Shown here one piece after another: positions 7,941 to 17,212 of a stretch of 64,000 bases of DNA. Position 1 is the first letter of the stretch. Each line of letters begins with the position of its first letter. Origin of the DNA: DAHUXD01 sp963805495 (GTDB lineage: Bacteria; Acidobacteriota; Thermoanaerobaculia; UBA5066; Gp7-AA6); the NCBI GenBank assembly GCA_963805495.1, contig CAWDUQ010000002.1, positions 1,178,001 to 1,242,000 of the forward strand. Direction: 5' to 3'. The notes under the pieces are model-generated. The model saw only the letters and a list, made by a program, of their open reading frames with translations. It did not search any database and had not been told where the DNA came from. Both the position numbers and the translations under genes were made by a program.

Positions 7941-9305
7941 ATGGGGTTCCGGGACGTGCTTTTCTTCCTGGTCACGGCCGGGACCAACCTCCAGTGGGTC
8001 GCGACCGCGGCCGCCGGCGGAGCTTCGGCGATCACGGTCTGGTTCATCGGCTTCCTCGCGATGGCGATGCCGCTGGCGATCTGCGTGATCTCGCTGTCCT
8101 CGCGGCACCCCGAGGAGGGCGGGCTGTATGTCTGGGCCAGGGTCGCCTTCGGCGACTTCGCAGGGTTCATCACCGGCTGGGCCTACTGGATGTCGAACCT
8201 TCCGTATTTCCCGGCCGTCCTGTACTTCGCCGCCGGCAACGCCCTGTACGCGGGCGGGCAGCGATGGCTGGGCCTCTCGGGAGACCCGACTTACTTCATC
8301 ACCGCGTCGCTCATCGGCCTCCTGATCGGCACCGTCCTGAACGTCGTCGGCGTCGAGATCGGGAAGTGGCTCTCCAACGCCGGCGCGATCGCACGATGGC
8401 TGGCAACGGCCCTTCTCGTCGTTCTCGGCGTCGCCGCCTGGGCGAAATTCGGGTCGGCGACGCGGTTTTCGGGAAGAGCTCTCTGGCCAACCGCCCACCT
8501 GAAGGACGTCATCTTCTGGTCGACGATCGCCTTCGCGATGACCGGTCTCGAGTCCGCGTCCTTCATGGGTTCCGAGATCCGCGACGCGCAGCGCGTGGTC
8601 CCCCGCGCAATCCTCGCTTCGCTGCCGGTCATCCTCTTCATCTACCTCGCCGGGACCCTCGCCGTGCTCGTGGCCCTCCCGGTCGGGGAAGTCAGCGGGC
8701 TCGAGGGCATCATGCAGGCGATCCAGAAGATGGAGGCCCGACTCGTCCTGCCGGGGGTGTCGGCGGTCGCGGCGGTCCTGATCACCGTGACCGCGCTCGG
8801 AAGCGTGGGCGCCTGGCTCGCCTCGGTCGCCCGCATTCCGTTCGTCGCGGGGATCGACCACTTCCTGCCGGACGGGTTCGGCCGGGTCCACGCGCGCTGG
8901 GGCACGCCCTGGGTGGCTCTGCTGGCGCAGGCGGCCATCACGGCCGTCTTCGTCTTCATCGGTCAGGCCGGGACGTCGGTTCGCGGCGCCTACGACGCCC
9001 TCGTCTCGATGACGATCATCTGGTACTTCATCCCGTTTCTCTTTCTCTTTCCCGCCGCCGTCAAGCTGCGGGGCGAGCTCAACCTGCCGGGATTCCGGGT
9101 TCCGGGCGGGCGGGCGGGCGTCGCAGTCTTCGGGGTGCTCGGCACCGTGACGACGCTCGCCTCGATCGTCCTCTCGCTCTACCCCTCGGGCAACGAAGCG
9201 CATCCCGCGCGGGCGGTCGTCAAGGTCGTCGGCCTGACCCTCGCGATGCTCGCCGCCGGCGTCGTCGTGTACCGGAAGGGACGGCGCCGGCCGCCCGTCC
9301 GGTGA
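7941..9305 (+). CDS. APC-superfamily amino acid/amine permease
   Basis: This protein of about 454 residues is hydrophobic throughout, with about 12 membrane helices. The segment EEGGLYVWARVAFGDFAGF after helix 2 is a signature of APC transporters for amino acids or related amines. The start is uncertain. ATG 7941 is the first normal start outside the repeat at 7754-7820, but similarity to APC proteins seems to begin just upstream (GLHQAMGFRDVLFF), so an upstream non-standard start is possible. It follows the Rieske oxygenase on the same strand and probably imports the substrate of the cluster, or another amino acid. The repeat element between them may act as a partial terminator. Confidence 0.78.
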   Translation: MGFRDVLFFLVTAGTNLQWVATAAAGGASAITVWFIGFLAMAMPLAICVISLSSRHPEEGGLYVWARVAFGDFAGFITGWAYWMSNLPYFPAVLYFAAGNALYAGGQRWLGLSGDPTYFITASLIGLLIGTVLNVVGVEIGKWLSNAGAIARWLATALLVVLGVAAWAKFGSATRFSGRALWPTAHLKDVIFWSTIAFAMTGLESASFMGSEIRDAQRVVPRAILASLPVILFIYLAGTLAVLVALPVGEVSGLEGIMQAIQKMEARLVLPGVSAVAAVLITVTALGSVGAWLASVARIPFVAGIDHFLPDGFGRVHARWGTPWVALLAQAAITAVFVFIGQAGTSVRGAYDALVSMTIIWYFIPFLFLFPAAVKLRGELNLPGFRVPGGRAGVAVFGVLGTVTTLASIVLSLYPSGNEAHPARAVVKVVGLTLAMLAAGVVVYRKGRRRPPVR

Positions 9306-9434
9306 CGCATGATCCGACGGTGCAGGCGCCGACGCATCGGGCCACTCGCCTCCGACGCCTCGCCCCGACCCTTCTCGCCGTCGTCGCGGCTTCGGGATCC
9401 TGGCCGCCCGGCCCGCTCGTGTTCCGTATCGGAA

Positions 9435-9490
9435 GCAGGGGCGGCCCCGAGTTGTCGCCGCCCTCGGGCGGGGACACGCCCCGCCCCTAC
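9435..9490. repeat. GTAGGGGC-type inverted-repeat element
   Basis: This is a diverged copy of the element at 7754-7820. The left hairpin is GGGGCGGC...GCCGCCC and the right hairpin GGGCGGGG-acac-GCCCCGCCC, ending in CTAC. It lies between two convergent genes. The rest of the 217-base gap (9306-9522) holds no supportable gene. Confidence 0.65.
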
Positions 9491-9522
9491 CCTGGCGGGA
9501 TCATGACTTCTGCTACAGCACC

Positions 9523-11496
9523 CTAGGGCCCGTAGAGCCGCAGCCCGAAGGTCTTCGTCAGGAAGACGGCCATCTGCCCGCGTGTGTTCGCGCCGTTCGG
9601 ACAGTAGTTGCCTCCACCGCACCCGGCGGTGACCCCTTCGGCCGCGAGCTCCTCGATCCAGGCGGCGAACGGGTCGGGCGCGGGGACGTCGGCGAAAACG
9701 CCCGAAGCCGGCGGCGGGACGTACCCGCTGCCGTGCTTCGCCTTCAACAGAAAGACCGCCATCTGCGCGCGCGTCACCGTTGCGTTCGGGCAGAAGTTCG
9801 GGCCGCCGCACCCCGCCGAGATGCCGCTTTCGGCGAGGTCTTCGATCCAGGCGGCGGCGAAGGCGCCAGCCGGGACGTCGGCGAACATCGTTCCCGATGC
9901 CGGCGGGGGCAGGTAGGCGCGGCCGAGCTTCGACTTCAGCAGGAAAACCGCCATCTGGGCACGCGTCACCGACCCCGACGGGCAGTAGGCGGAGACGCTG
10001 CAGCCGGCCGTCACGCCGTTGTGAAAGAGGTTCTCGATCGCCGGGTAGAAGGCGTTCGACGACGGAACGTCCGAAAAGCTCGCCCCGACGTGGAGGGTCC
10101 AGGCTTTTGCCGCCGTCAGGTTGACCTTTTCGGTCACGGCCGCGTCCCAGTGGAGCGCCGGGCGCGCGACCGGGCTCGAGACCGTCAGCCGGTAACAGTT
10201 CGCCGAGGCCTCGTAGCAGCTCGAGGGCGCGCCGGCGGCGGGAGAGCCGTAGCTCGCCGAGGCGTCGACGAGTGTGTAGGTCGCTCCGGCCGGTCCCGTG
10301 AAGCCGGATGCGGCGCCCGCGAGGGACGCAGCCGCTCCTTCGGGGTTCTCCCACGACGGCTCCACGATCGCGGATTCGCCGGGCTCGAGAACGCCGTTCT
10401 GGTTCGACGCGCCGCCCGGCCGCGCGTCGACGGCGAGGGCCGGCGCCATCGGCGGCTTCCAGCCGAGCTGCACCACTTCGAAATCGTGGGCCGTGAGCTC
10501 GCCGAGCGCCGGGTTCCAGACGTCGTTGTCCCATCGCTCGTCCCAGGTGCCGGAGACGTACATGTCGGTGCCGTTGTCGGCGACGATCATCCCGTAGGTC
10601 TTGAGGGCCCGAACGACGCGCTGGACGCCCGGGTCCGCGCTCGACACCTGGACACCCGGCTTCAGCCGCAGGCGCGCGCCCATCGGAAGCGCCGGCGGGT
10701 CCTGGAGCCCGGCCTTGTGCGAGGCCGGGAAGACGTAGGCCTTGGTGTGCCGCACGGTCATCCGGAAGGCGTGGCGGATCTCGTCGGCTCCGTAGGCCTC
10801 GTCGTAGCGGACGAGGCCCGGCAGGATCGCCAGCCCCGCCGCGTCGGCGGAGGTCCAGCCGTCCGGCCGCCGCGCGTTCGACGTCAGGTCGAAAGCGGCG
10901 CCCGAATAGGCCAGCCAGCTCGAACCGTCCCACCAGACGTTGTAGAGCTCGTACAGGAATCGCGCGTCGCGGTCGAGGATCAGGACGTGGCGGTCCTGGT
11001 CGCCGCGAAGGTCCACCTGGCCGGGGTCGCCTCCCTCGACCCAGTGCGCCTGCGTGATCGCCTCGTCGGGAATCGGATAGAACGGGTACGACGTCTCGGT
11101 CGAATGGTCGACGCCGTCGCTCTCGGATGGCTCCACGAACTCGACGGTCTTCCTGGGCTGGTCGGCACCGACGACGATGTACGGGAAACCGTAGATGGAA
11201 ACACCGTCGTCGAGCGTCCCGCCGAAGTCCGGATGGAGGGGGCGCACGCCGTTCGCGTCGATGTAGTCGAGGAATCCCGTGGAACCGCCGTCGACGGGAG
11301 CGGCGGACACATCGACGTTCCACCAGTGGGTGGCCGGAAACAGGGGCAACGGTCCGGGGACGGCGGCCTCCAGCCGGGGCGCGATGCTCACGGACGCGGC
11401 CGGCCGGGAGGCACCCGGCGATTGCGCCCCCGCGGCAGCGGCCAGGGCGAGTGCGGCGAGTGCAGAAATCGTGCGTCCGGGCGTCAACCGATTCAT
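9523..11496 (-). CDS. secreted protein with C-terminal SLH-like repeats
   Basis: This 657-residue protein has a signal peptide (hydrophobic stretch about 9-23, ending AAAGAQS). Residues about 55-330 form an uncharacterised extracellular domain with the phrases DRHVLILDRDARFLYELY, DLTSNARRPDGWTSADAAGL, GLVRYDE and YGMIVADNGTDMYVSG. I recognise these from hypothetical proteins of several phyla, but no function is known to me. Residues about 465-657 hold three S-layer-homology-like repeats, each with a DVP start, a helix, a GVTAGCG-type turn, a YCP or FCP loop and VTRAQMAVFLLK. The repeats carry two conserved cysteines, unlike classical SLH domains. Cell-surface attachment is likely by analogy. 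Confidence 0.75.
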   Translation of the reverse strand: MNRLTPGRTISALAALALAAAAGAQSPGASRPAASVSIAPRLEAAVPGPLPLFPATHWWNVDVSAAPVDGGSTGFLDYIDANGVRPLHPDFGGTLDDGVSIYGFPYIVVGADQPRKTVEFVEPSESDGVDHSTETSYPFYPIPDEAITQAHWVEGGDPGQVDLRGDQDRHVLILDRDARFLYELYNVWWDGSSWLAYSGAAFDLTSNARRPDGWTSADAAGLAILPGLVRYDEAYGADEIRHAFRMTVRHTKAYVFPASHKAGLQDPPALPMGARLRLKPGVQVSSADPGVQRVVRALKTYGMIVADNGTDMYVSGTWDERWDNDVWNPALGELTAHDFEVVQLGWKPPMAPALAVDARPGGASNQNGVLEPGESAIVEPSWENPEGAAASLAGAASGFTGPAGATYTLVDASASYGSPAAGAPSSCYEASANCYRLTVSSPVARPALHWDAAVTEKVNLTAAKAWTLHVGASFSDVPSSNAFYPAIENLFHNGVTAGCSVSAYCPSGSVTRAQMAVFLLKSKLGRAYLPPPASGTMFADVPAGAFAAAWIEDLAESGISAGCGGPNFCPNATVTRAQMAVFLLKAKHGSGYVPPPASGVFADVPAPDPFAAWIEELAAEGVTAGCGGGNYCPNGANTRGQMAVFLTKTFGLRLYGP

Positions 11497-11672
11497 CGGT
11501 GGGGTCGTCCGGAGGCATTATGGGCGTCGCCCGCATCCCGACAAACTGTCCCGACAGCCAGCCCGATCCGGGAAAGGGACGCCTGTCCTTAATCCACCCG
11601 GCCGATCAGTCGCGCGCGCGGCCCCGAAAGCCTAACCTCTCGGCCACTTTGCAAGATTCAGTCGAATCACGT

Positions 11673-11686
11673 GTGACCCGGGTCAC
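11673..11686. promoter_or_regulatory. 14-bp perfect palindrome GTGACCCGGGTCAC
   Basis: It lies in the 275-base gap between the divergent secreted-protein genes, 86 bases before ATG 11772. A perfect palindrome of this length in a divergent promoter region is a candidate regulator site. No matching regulator can be assigned. Confidence 0.35.
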
Positions 11687-11771
11687 CGGCGAGGGGATTC
11701 CCCGGCGCTTAGAATTCAGCCACTCGAAAAATTCAGGTTTGCTTGGCGGCCGTCAGAAAGGACCAGTGCCG

Positions 11772-14300
11772 ATGAGAGAAAGACCCTTTCTCACAAACCC
11801 GGTTTCTTCTCTTTTCGCGAGAGGCGCCGCGCGCGCGACCGCGACGGTTCTCGCGACCCTCGGACTGCTGTCCGCGGGTATCGCCTCCGGAGACACGTCG
11901 TTCCAGCTGGCCTACATGTACGGGACGTCGGGCCCGGCGTCCGGCGGAACGGCGGTCAACCTCGTCGGCAACAAGTTCCTTGCTGGCGCCACGGTCGCGA
12001 TCGGCGGCGTCAGCGCCTCGGCGAGCGTGACGAACTCGACGCGCATCGGCGCGACGTCGCCGGCCCGTTCCGCGGGCTTCCTCTACGACGTCATCGTGAC
12101 GAATCCAGGCGATCCGCCGGCCGTCCTGACGAAGGGCTGGTTCGCGGACTTCCTCGACGTTCCGCAGGCGAGCCCCTTCCATGCGCCCGTCGAGACGATC
12201 ATCCGGGACGGCATCACGGCGGGATGCGGCGGCGGGAACTACTGCCCGTCGTCGGGTGTGACCCGGGCACAGATGGCCGTCTTTCTGCTCCGCGCCGAGC
12301 ACGGGGCGGCGTACGTTCCGCCGCCCGCCACCGGCACCATCTTCGGCGACGTGCACCCCGGCGTCACGTTCGCCGCGGACTGGATCGAGCAGCTCTACGC
12401 GGAAGGCATCACCGGCGGCTGTTTGGGAGGCGCTCCGCCGAACTACTGCCCGGACTCCTCGGTGACGCGCGGGCAGATGGCGGCCTTCCTGCTGAAGATC
12501 TTCCACGGCACGGGCTACGCGCCTCCGGCGGCGACCGGCGTCTTCTCGGACGTCTCGATCTCGATCCCGCTCGCTCCGTGGATCGAGGAAATGGCGCGCC
12601 TGTCGATCACGTCGGGCTGCGGGCCCGGCATGTACTGCCCCAACAACTTCGTGACCCGCGGCCAGATGGCCGTCTTCCTCGCGAAAACGTTCCATCGTCC
12701 CGAGGCCACGAGGTTTCTGGAGCAGGCGACCTGGGGCCCGAAGGATTCCGAGATCTCGGGCCTCCTCGGCGTCGGGTATCTCCCCTGGATGGCCGCCCAG
12801 TTCAACCTGCCGGTCTCCGGGTATCCGAACCTGCCGCTCGTGCCGGACAGCACGCCGGCCGGCTGCGAGCAAGTCCCCTGCCGACGCGACAACTACTCGA
12901 CCTATCTCCTCCACACCACGTTCTTCAAGAACGCGCTCTACCAGCCGGACCAGCTCCGGCAGCGGGTCTTCTTCGCGCTCCACAAGGTCGACGTCATCTC
13001 GACGAACACGATCACGAGGCCCTCGCAGATCGTGCCGTACCTGAACCTGCTGGCGCAGGGCGCCTTCGGAAACTACCGCGACCTGCTCGAGGACCTGACG
13101 CTCAACCCGGCGATGGGCGCGTTTCTCAACATGGCGACGAGCACCAAGAACAACCCGAACGAGAACTACCCGCGCGAGATCATGCAGCTCTTCTCGATCG
13201 GGACCGTGCAGCTCAACCAGGACGGCACGGCCCAGATCGACGGAGTCACCGGCTATCCCGCCGCCAGCTACGACCAGTCCGTCGTCGACCAGTTGAAGCT
13301 GGTGCTGACGGGCTGGTACATCCCCTCGGTCTCGGTGAGCCTGGCGGGCGACACCGACGACACCGGCAACTACCTGATCCCGATGCCCGTCCACAAGAAC
13401 GGTTCGAACGTGGAGGACCGCCACTCGACCGTCGGGAAGGACCTCTTCGTCGGGTTCCTGCCGAATCAGAACCTGGAGGGCGCGGCCACGGCGATCCCTT
13501 CGGGCCAGCCCGCGAACCAGGACCTCCAGATGGCGCTCGACGCCCTGTTCGATCACCCGAACGTCGGACCCTACCTCGCCAAGGAGCTCATCCATTCGCT
13601 CGTCACGTCGAACCCGAGCCCGGCCTACGTCGAGCGCGTCGCCGGCTTCTTCAACGACAACGGCTCCGGCGTGCGCGGCAGCCTCTGGGCGATGGTCAAG
13701 GCCGTGCTGCTCGACCCCGAGGCCCGCAACGCGCCGAGCGACCCGACCTACGGCAAGCTCAAGGAACCGTCCCTCTACATGCTGAACGTGCTGCGCGCCT
13801 TCAACGCCATGTCGGCCAACGGCGCCGTCGCATCCGACGGGTACCTCAACTCCCCGTACGCCCGCGACATGGGGCAGGAAGTCTTTCGGCCCAGCACGGT
13901 CTTCTCGTACTTCCCCCAGGACTACTACGCGCCGCCGGCCTCCGCGGGCCTTCTCGGGCCCGAGTTCGGCATCATGGACGCGACGACCGCGTTGAAGCGC
14001 GCGAACTTCGTCAACCAGATGACGTTCAACAACGGCATCGCGGTCAGCTGCAGCACGTCCTCGTGCAACTCCCCCAACGGCACGTCGATCAACGTGTCGG
14101 AGCTGCAGCTCCTGTCGGCGAACCCGACCAACCTCGTCGACCGGCTCAACCGCCTGATGATGCACGGAACGATGTCGGACGAGATGAAGGACTCGATCGT
14201 CACCGCGGTCAACGCGGTCTCCGCCAACAACACGCTGCTGCGCGCGCGGCAAGCGCTATACCTGGTCGCGACCTCGTCGCAGTACCAGGTCCAGAGGTAA
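11772..14300 (+). CDS. DUF1800 protein with N-terminal IPT/TIG domain and SLH-like repeats
   Basis: This 842-residue secreted protein starts at ATG 11772. Signal peptide about residues 18-40. Residues about 40-125 form an IPT/TIG-like beta-sandwich (GTSGPASGGTAVNLVGNKF, ATVAIGG). Three SLH-like repeats follow (about 128-315), with GCGGGNYCP, GAPPNYCP and GPGMYCP turns. The rest is a DUF1800 domain: FLEQATWGPKDSEI, LRQRVFFALHKVDVIS, and NYPREIMQLFSIG. DUF1800 proteins have no established reaction and are nearly always paired with a DUF1501 protein, which starts 4 bases after this stop. Placing surface repeats in front of DUF1800 is an unusual fusion. Confidence 0.83.
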   Translation: MRERPFLTNPVSSLFARGAARATATVLATLGLLSAGIASGDTSFQLAYMYGTSGPASGGTAVNLVGNKFLAGATVAIGGVSASASVTNSTRIGATSPARSAGFLYDVIVTNPGDPPAVLTKGWFADFLDVPQASPFHAPVETIIRDGITAGCGGGNYCPSSGVTRAQMAVFLLRAEHGAAYVPPPATGTIFGDVHPGVTFAADWIEQLYAEGITGGCLGGAPPNYCPDSSVTRGQMAAFLLKIFHGTGYAPPAATGVFSDVSISIPLAPWIEEMARLSITSGCGPGMYCPNNFVTRGQMAVFLAKTFHRPEATRFLEQATWGPKDSEISGLLGVGYLPWMAAQFNLPVSGYPNLPLVPDSTPAGCEQVPCRRDNYSTYLLHTTFFKNALYQPDQLRQRVFFALHKVDVISTNTITRPSQIVPYLNLLAQGAFGNYRDLLEDLTLNPAMGAFLNMATSTKNNPNENYPREIMQLFSIGTVQLNQDGTAQIDGVTGYPAASYDQSVVDQLKLVLTGWYIPSVSVSLAGDTDDTGNYLIPMPVHKNGSNVEDRHSTVGKDLFVGFLPNQNLEGAATAIPSGQPANQDLQMALDALFDHPNVGPYLAKELIHSLVTSNPSPAYVERVAGFFNDNGSGVRGSLWAMVKAVLLDPEARNAPSDPTYGKLKEPSLYMLNVLRAFNAMSANGAVASDGYLNSPYARDMGQEVFRPSTVFSYFPQDYYAPPASAGLLGPEFGIMDATTALKRANFVNQMTFNNGIAVSCSTSSCNSPNGTSINVSELQLLSANPTNLVDRLNRLMMHGTMSDEMKDSIVTAVNAVSANNTLLRARQALYLVATSSQYQVQR

Positions 14301-14304
14301 GGCC

Positions 14305-15759
14305 ATGACGCAATCCCGACGGGACTTCCTCCTCCGGACGACCTGTGCGGCGCTTTCGGCGTCGGCGATCCAGGGCACCGTGCGCCAGTGGGGACTGGCG
14401 AACCTGCTCGCCACACCCAACACGATCACGCCCAACTATCGCGCGCTCGTCTGCGTGTTCCTGAACGGCGGCAACGACAGCAACAACATGGTCATGCCGC
14501 TCGACGGCGACAACTCGACGGGGCCCTACGGCTCGTATCGCGCGGCTCGGCCGACGCTGGCCATCCCCCAGGCGAGCATCATTCCGATCAACAACCCGCC
14601 CTCGATGGCCGGGGCGACGTTCGGTTTCCACCCCAACATGGCCGCGATGAGGGACCTTTTCAACGCGGGCAAGCTCGCGGTCGTGCCCAACGTCGGCCCT
14701 CTCGTCGAGCCGACGACGCAGGCGCAGTACATGTCCAACTCGGTTGCCAAGCCCTACGCCCTCTTCTCCCACTCCGACCAGATCCAGGCCTGGCAGTCGG
14801 GCCGCTCCGACGTGAAGATCGGGACGGGCTGGGGCGGCCGCTCGGCCGACGCCGTCTCGGGCTGCAACGGCGGCGGCTCCGGCTTCCCGACCGTGACCTC
14901 GATTTCCGGCGCGGCCACGTTCTGCGTTGGCCTGAAGCGACCCCTCTCGATCGGCACCGGGTCGCTGACGAGCGTGCTCGTGTTGAACGGCTTCAACGCC
15001 ACGCCCGAGGCCGTGGCCCGCAAGGGCTCGATGGACTTCCTTCGCACGGTCGACACCACGGCCACCATGATCGCCGGCGCGAGCGCGACGACGCAGCAGG
15101 CCCTCGACATCTCGACCGCCTTCCAGTCGGACCCGACGATCACGACGGCTTTTCCGAATACCTCGCTCGGCAACCAGCTGAAACAGGTCGCCAAGGTCAT
15201 CAAGCTCAACCAGACCTCGCCGTCCGTGAACCTGCAGCGCCAGATCTTCTTCGTCTCGCAGGGAGGCTACGACACGCACCAGGACCAGCTGCAGGACCAG
15301 GGCAACAACTTCCTCGCGCTTTCCGAGGCGTTGTCGGCCTTTTACTTCGCGACGGTGGAGCTCGGCCTCCAGGACAAGGTCACAGCCTTCACGCTCTCGG
15401 ACTTCGGACGCACGCTCGCAGAATCCGGGGACACCGGCGGCGTCGGCTCGGACCACGGCTGGGGCGGGCACCAGTTCGTCATCGGCGACGGGGTCGTCGG
15501 CGGCAATTTCCACGGGATCGCAAACCTATCGACCGGATCCATTTTCCCGGCCCTGCAGAAGGGCGGGCCGGACGACACCACGAACAATGCCTCGAACGGC
15601 CGCGGCCGCTGGATCCCGACGGTGGCCTCGGACCAGTACGGCGCGGCCCTGGCAAAATGGTTCGGCGTGGCCGACATCAACATGGGCACGGTCTTCCCGA
15701 ACCTCGGGAACTTCGACCCGCCGCCGTCCTTCATGACCGCGCCCCCGCCCGGCTGTTGA
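14305..15759 (+). CDS. DUF1501 protein, Tat-exported
   Basis: This 484-residue protein opens with a twin-arginine signal (SRRDFLLRTTCAALSASA), so it should be exported folded. DUF1501 landmarks follow: LVCVFLNGGNDSNNMVMPLD, LFSHSDQIQAWQ, GYDTHQDQ, FTLSDFGRTLAES and SDHGWGGHQFVIG. The fold resembles alkaline-phosphatase-superfamily hydrolases with metal-binding Asp/His residues, but the substrate is unknown. It lies 4 bases behind the DUF1800 gene and the two almost certainly work together in the periplasm or at the surface. A hairpin at 15772-15804 ends the pair. Confidence 0.86.
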   Translation: MTQSRRDFLLRTTCAALSASAIQGTVRQWGLANLLATPNTITPNYRALVCVFLNGGNDSNNMVMPLDGDNSTGPYGSYRAARPTLAIPQASIIPINNPPSMAGATFGFHPNMAAMRDLFNAGKLAVVPNVGPLVEPTTQAQYMSNSVAKPYALFSHSDQIQAWQSGRSDVKIGTGWGGRSADAVSGCNGGGSGFPTVTSISGAATFCVGLKRPLSIGTGSLTSVLVLNGFNATPEAVARKGSMDFLRTVDTTATMIAGASATTQQALDISTAFQSDPTITTAFPNTSLGNQLKQVAKVIKLNQTSPSVNLQRQIFFVSQGGYDTHQDQLQDQGNNFLALSEALSAFYFATVELGLQDKVTAFTLSDFGRTLAESGDTGGVGSDHGWGGHQFVIGDGVVGGNFHGIANLSTGSIFPALQKGGPDDTTNNASNGRGRWIPTVASDQYGAALAKWFGVADINMGTVFPNLGNFDPPPSFMTAPPPGC

Positions 15760-15771
15760 GTCTTTCTCGAC

Positions 15772-15804
15772 ACGGGGGCGGTCTTCCGGCCGCCCCCGTT
15801 CTTT
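15772..15804 (+). terminator. rho-independent terminator after the DUF1800/DUF1501 pair
   Basis: A perfect 10-bp GC stem (ACGGGGGCGG at 15772-15781 pairing with CCGCCCCCGT at 15790-15799) with an 8-base loop is followed by a short T-rich run (TCTTT). It sits 12 bases after the DUF1501 stop. Confidence 0.7.
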
Positions 15805-15815
15805 GAGCCGCCGCG

Positions 15816-17156
15816 ATGGCGATCCAGACGATGCGCAGGGCCCCGCGATTTCTCGCCGTCCCACTCCTCGGCCTGGCCGCGGCCTGGCTCGCCCGCGCCG
15901 CGGGAGCCCCGGCGGGAATCGAGGTCTCGCCCCCCAATCCGTCGGCGGGCCAGAGGGTCCTCCTGCGTGCCCTCGCGGCCGAGCCGGAGCCGGGGGCCTG
16001 GTGGGACTTCGGCGACGGCCAGTCCTCCCGCGCGGCGGCGCCCGCCCACGCGTGGGACGCCCCGGGTCCGTACACCGTCCGGCTCTCGACGCCGGACGGC
16101 GTCGTCGAGGCGCCCATCCTCGTGGCTCCCGGCGACACTCTGCGGCTTCTCTCCGCCCACCCGTTCGAGATCACGATCGAGGCGCGGGACGGCGCGACGG
16201 GCGCGCGCACGGCGGGACGCGCCCGCGCCGAGGGCGAGCGCTACGGCTCCTTTCTCTTTTCCGAGCTCGCCGGCGAAGGGGATGACGCGGAGGGCCCCGA
16301 TGTGGCCGTCAAGGTCGTCGAGGCCGCGTACGACGGGCACTACTGGATCTTCTGGGGCGGCATGACCGACCTCGACTACACGATCACGATCCGCGAGGTC
16401 TCGACCGGCCGCATCGCCGTGCACCGAGGCGACCGGGATGCGCGCGGCGGGGCCGACCTCGACAGCTTTCCGATCGCTTCGCTCGACCCGCGGGAGACCG
16501 CCGCGGCCGGAAGTCCGCGCAAAGTCGTCCAGGGCCCCGCACGCGGACGACCTCGGACCGTACCGAACCGCGGAACGACCCCGACCCCGAGCGTGCCGAC
16601 CCTGAGCCCGACCGTGGCCGGCGCGACGCCGACGCGCACGCCGACCGGCCCCACCCGGACCCCCTCGGCGACCCACACGCCGTCCCCGACGCCCACTCTG
16701 ACGTGGACTCCCACCGTGACTCCAACGTCCACCGTCACGCCAACGCCCACCATCACCCCGACGCCGACGATCACGCAAACACCGACCATCACGCCGACGC
16801 CGGCACCGCCCTTCATCGCCCTGCGCGCCGTGCAGTGGCAGTGGACCTTCTGCCCGCAGGAATACCCCTGCCCGGCCGTGTGCACGTCATGCGGCAACGA
16901 GATCACGCTGAAAGTCGGCCAGACGTACCAGATCTGGGCCTTCAACGGCGACTTCGAGGACGTCATCGACGTGCATGGGCTCTCGAGCATCAGCGCCATC
17001 GGTCTCGTCGGCGGGCAGCTTCCCCAGGGGACCTCGCTGCCCGTTCAGACCATCACCCCGATGACGCCCGGCGACTTCGCATTCAACTGCACGACGTATT
17101 GCGGGAGCGCGGTGGGTCACGACAGCATGGTCGGCGTCATCCACGTCGTTCCGTAG
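15816..17156 (+). CDS. secreted PKD domain - Pro/Thr linker - CuA-like cupredoxin
   Basis: This 446-residue protein has a signal peptide (about 10-30) and a PKD-like domain (about 33-110: AWWDFGDGQSSRAAAPAHAW). A middle beta domain is followed by a Pro/Thr linker of about 85 residues (about 245-330) built of TPTPT-type units. The C-terminal 115 residues are a cupredoxin resembling the CuA domain of cytochrome oxidase subunit II: QWQWTF, a His in DVHGLSS, and the ligand loop NCTTYCGSAVGHDSM. The loop spacing is C-x3-C-x5-H-x2-M, two residues longer than the standard C-x3-C-x3-H-x2-M. Four extra cysteines (CPQEYPCPAVCTSC) precede it. It is probably a surface electron-transfer or copper protein; no oxidase genes are adjacent. 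Confidence 0.72.
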   Translation: MAIQTMRRAPRFLAVPLLGLAAAWLARAAGAPAGIEVSPPNPSAGQRVLLRALAAEPEPGAWWDFGDGQSSRAAAPAHAWDAPGPYTVRLSTPDGVVEAPILVAPGDTLRLLSAHPFEITIEARDGATGARTAGRARAEGERYGSFLFSELAGEGDDAEGPDVAVKVVEAAYDGHYWIFWGGMTDLDYTITIREVSTGRIAVHRGDRDARGGADLDSFPIASLDPRETAAAGSPRKVVQGPARGRPRTVPNRGTTPTPSVPTLSPTVAGATPTRTPTGPTRTPSATHTPSPTPTLTWTPTVTPTSTVTPTPTITPTPTITQTPTITPTPAPPFIALRAVQWQWTFCPQEYPCPAVCTSCGNEITLKVGQTYQIWAFNGDFEDVIDVHGLSSISAIGLVGGQLPQGTSLPVQTITPMTPGDFAFNCTTYCGSAVGHDSMVGVIHVVP

Positions 17157-17212
17157 CCGCCCGGAGCGCGGGCCCGGCGGATCGAAGTAGACTCCCGCCG
17201 ATCGGAGGTCCC

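Noticed and set aside
15816..17156. Cytochrome c oxidase subunit II
   Set aside because: The CuA-like loop is present, but there are no N-terminal membrane helices of subunit II and no other oxidase subunit genes nearby. A PKD domain and Pro/Thr stalk replace them.
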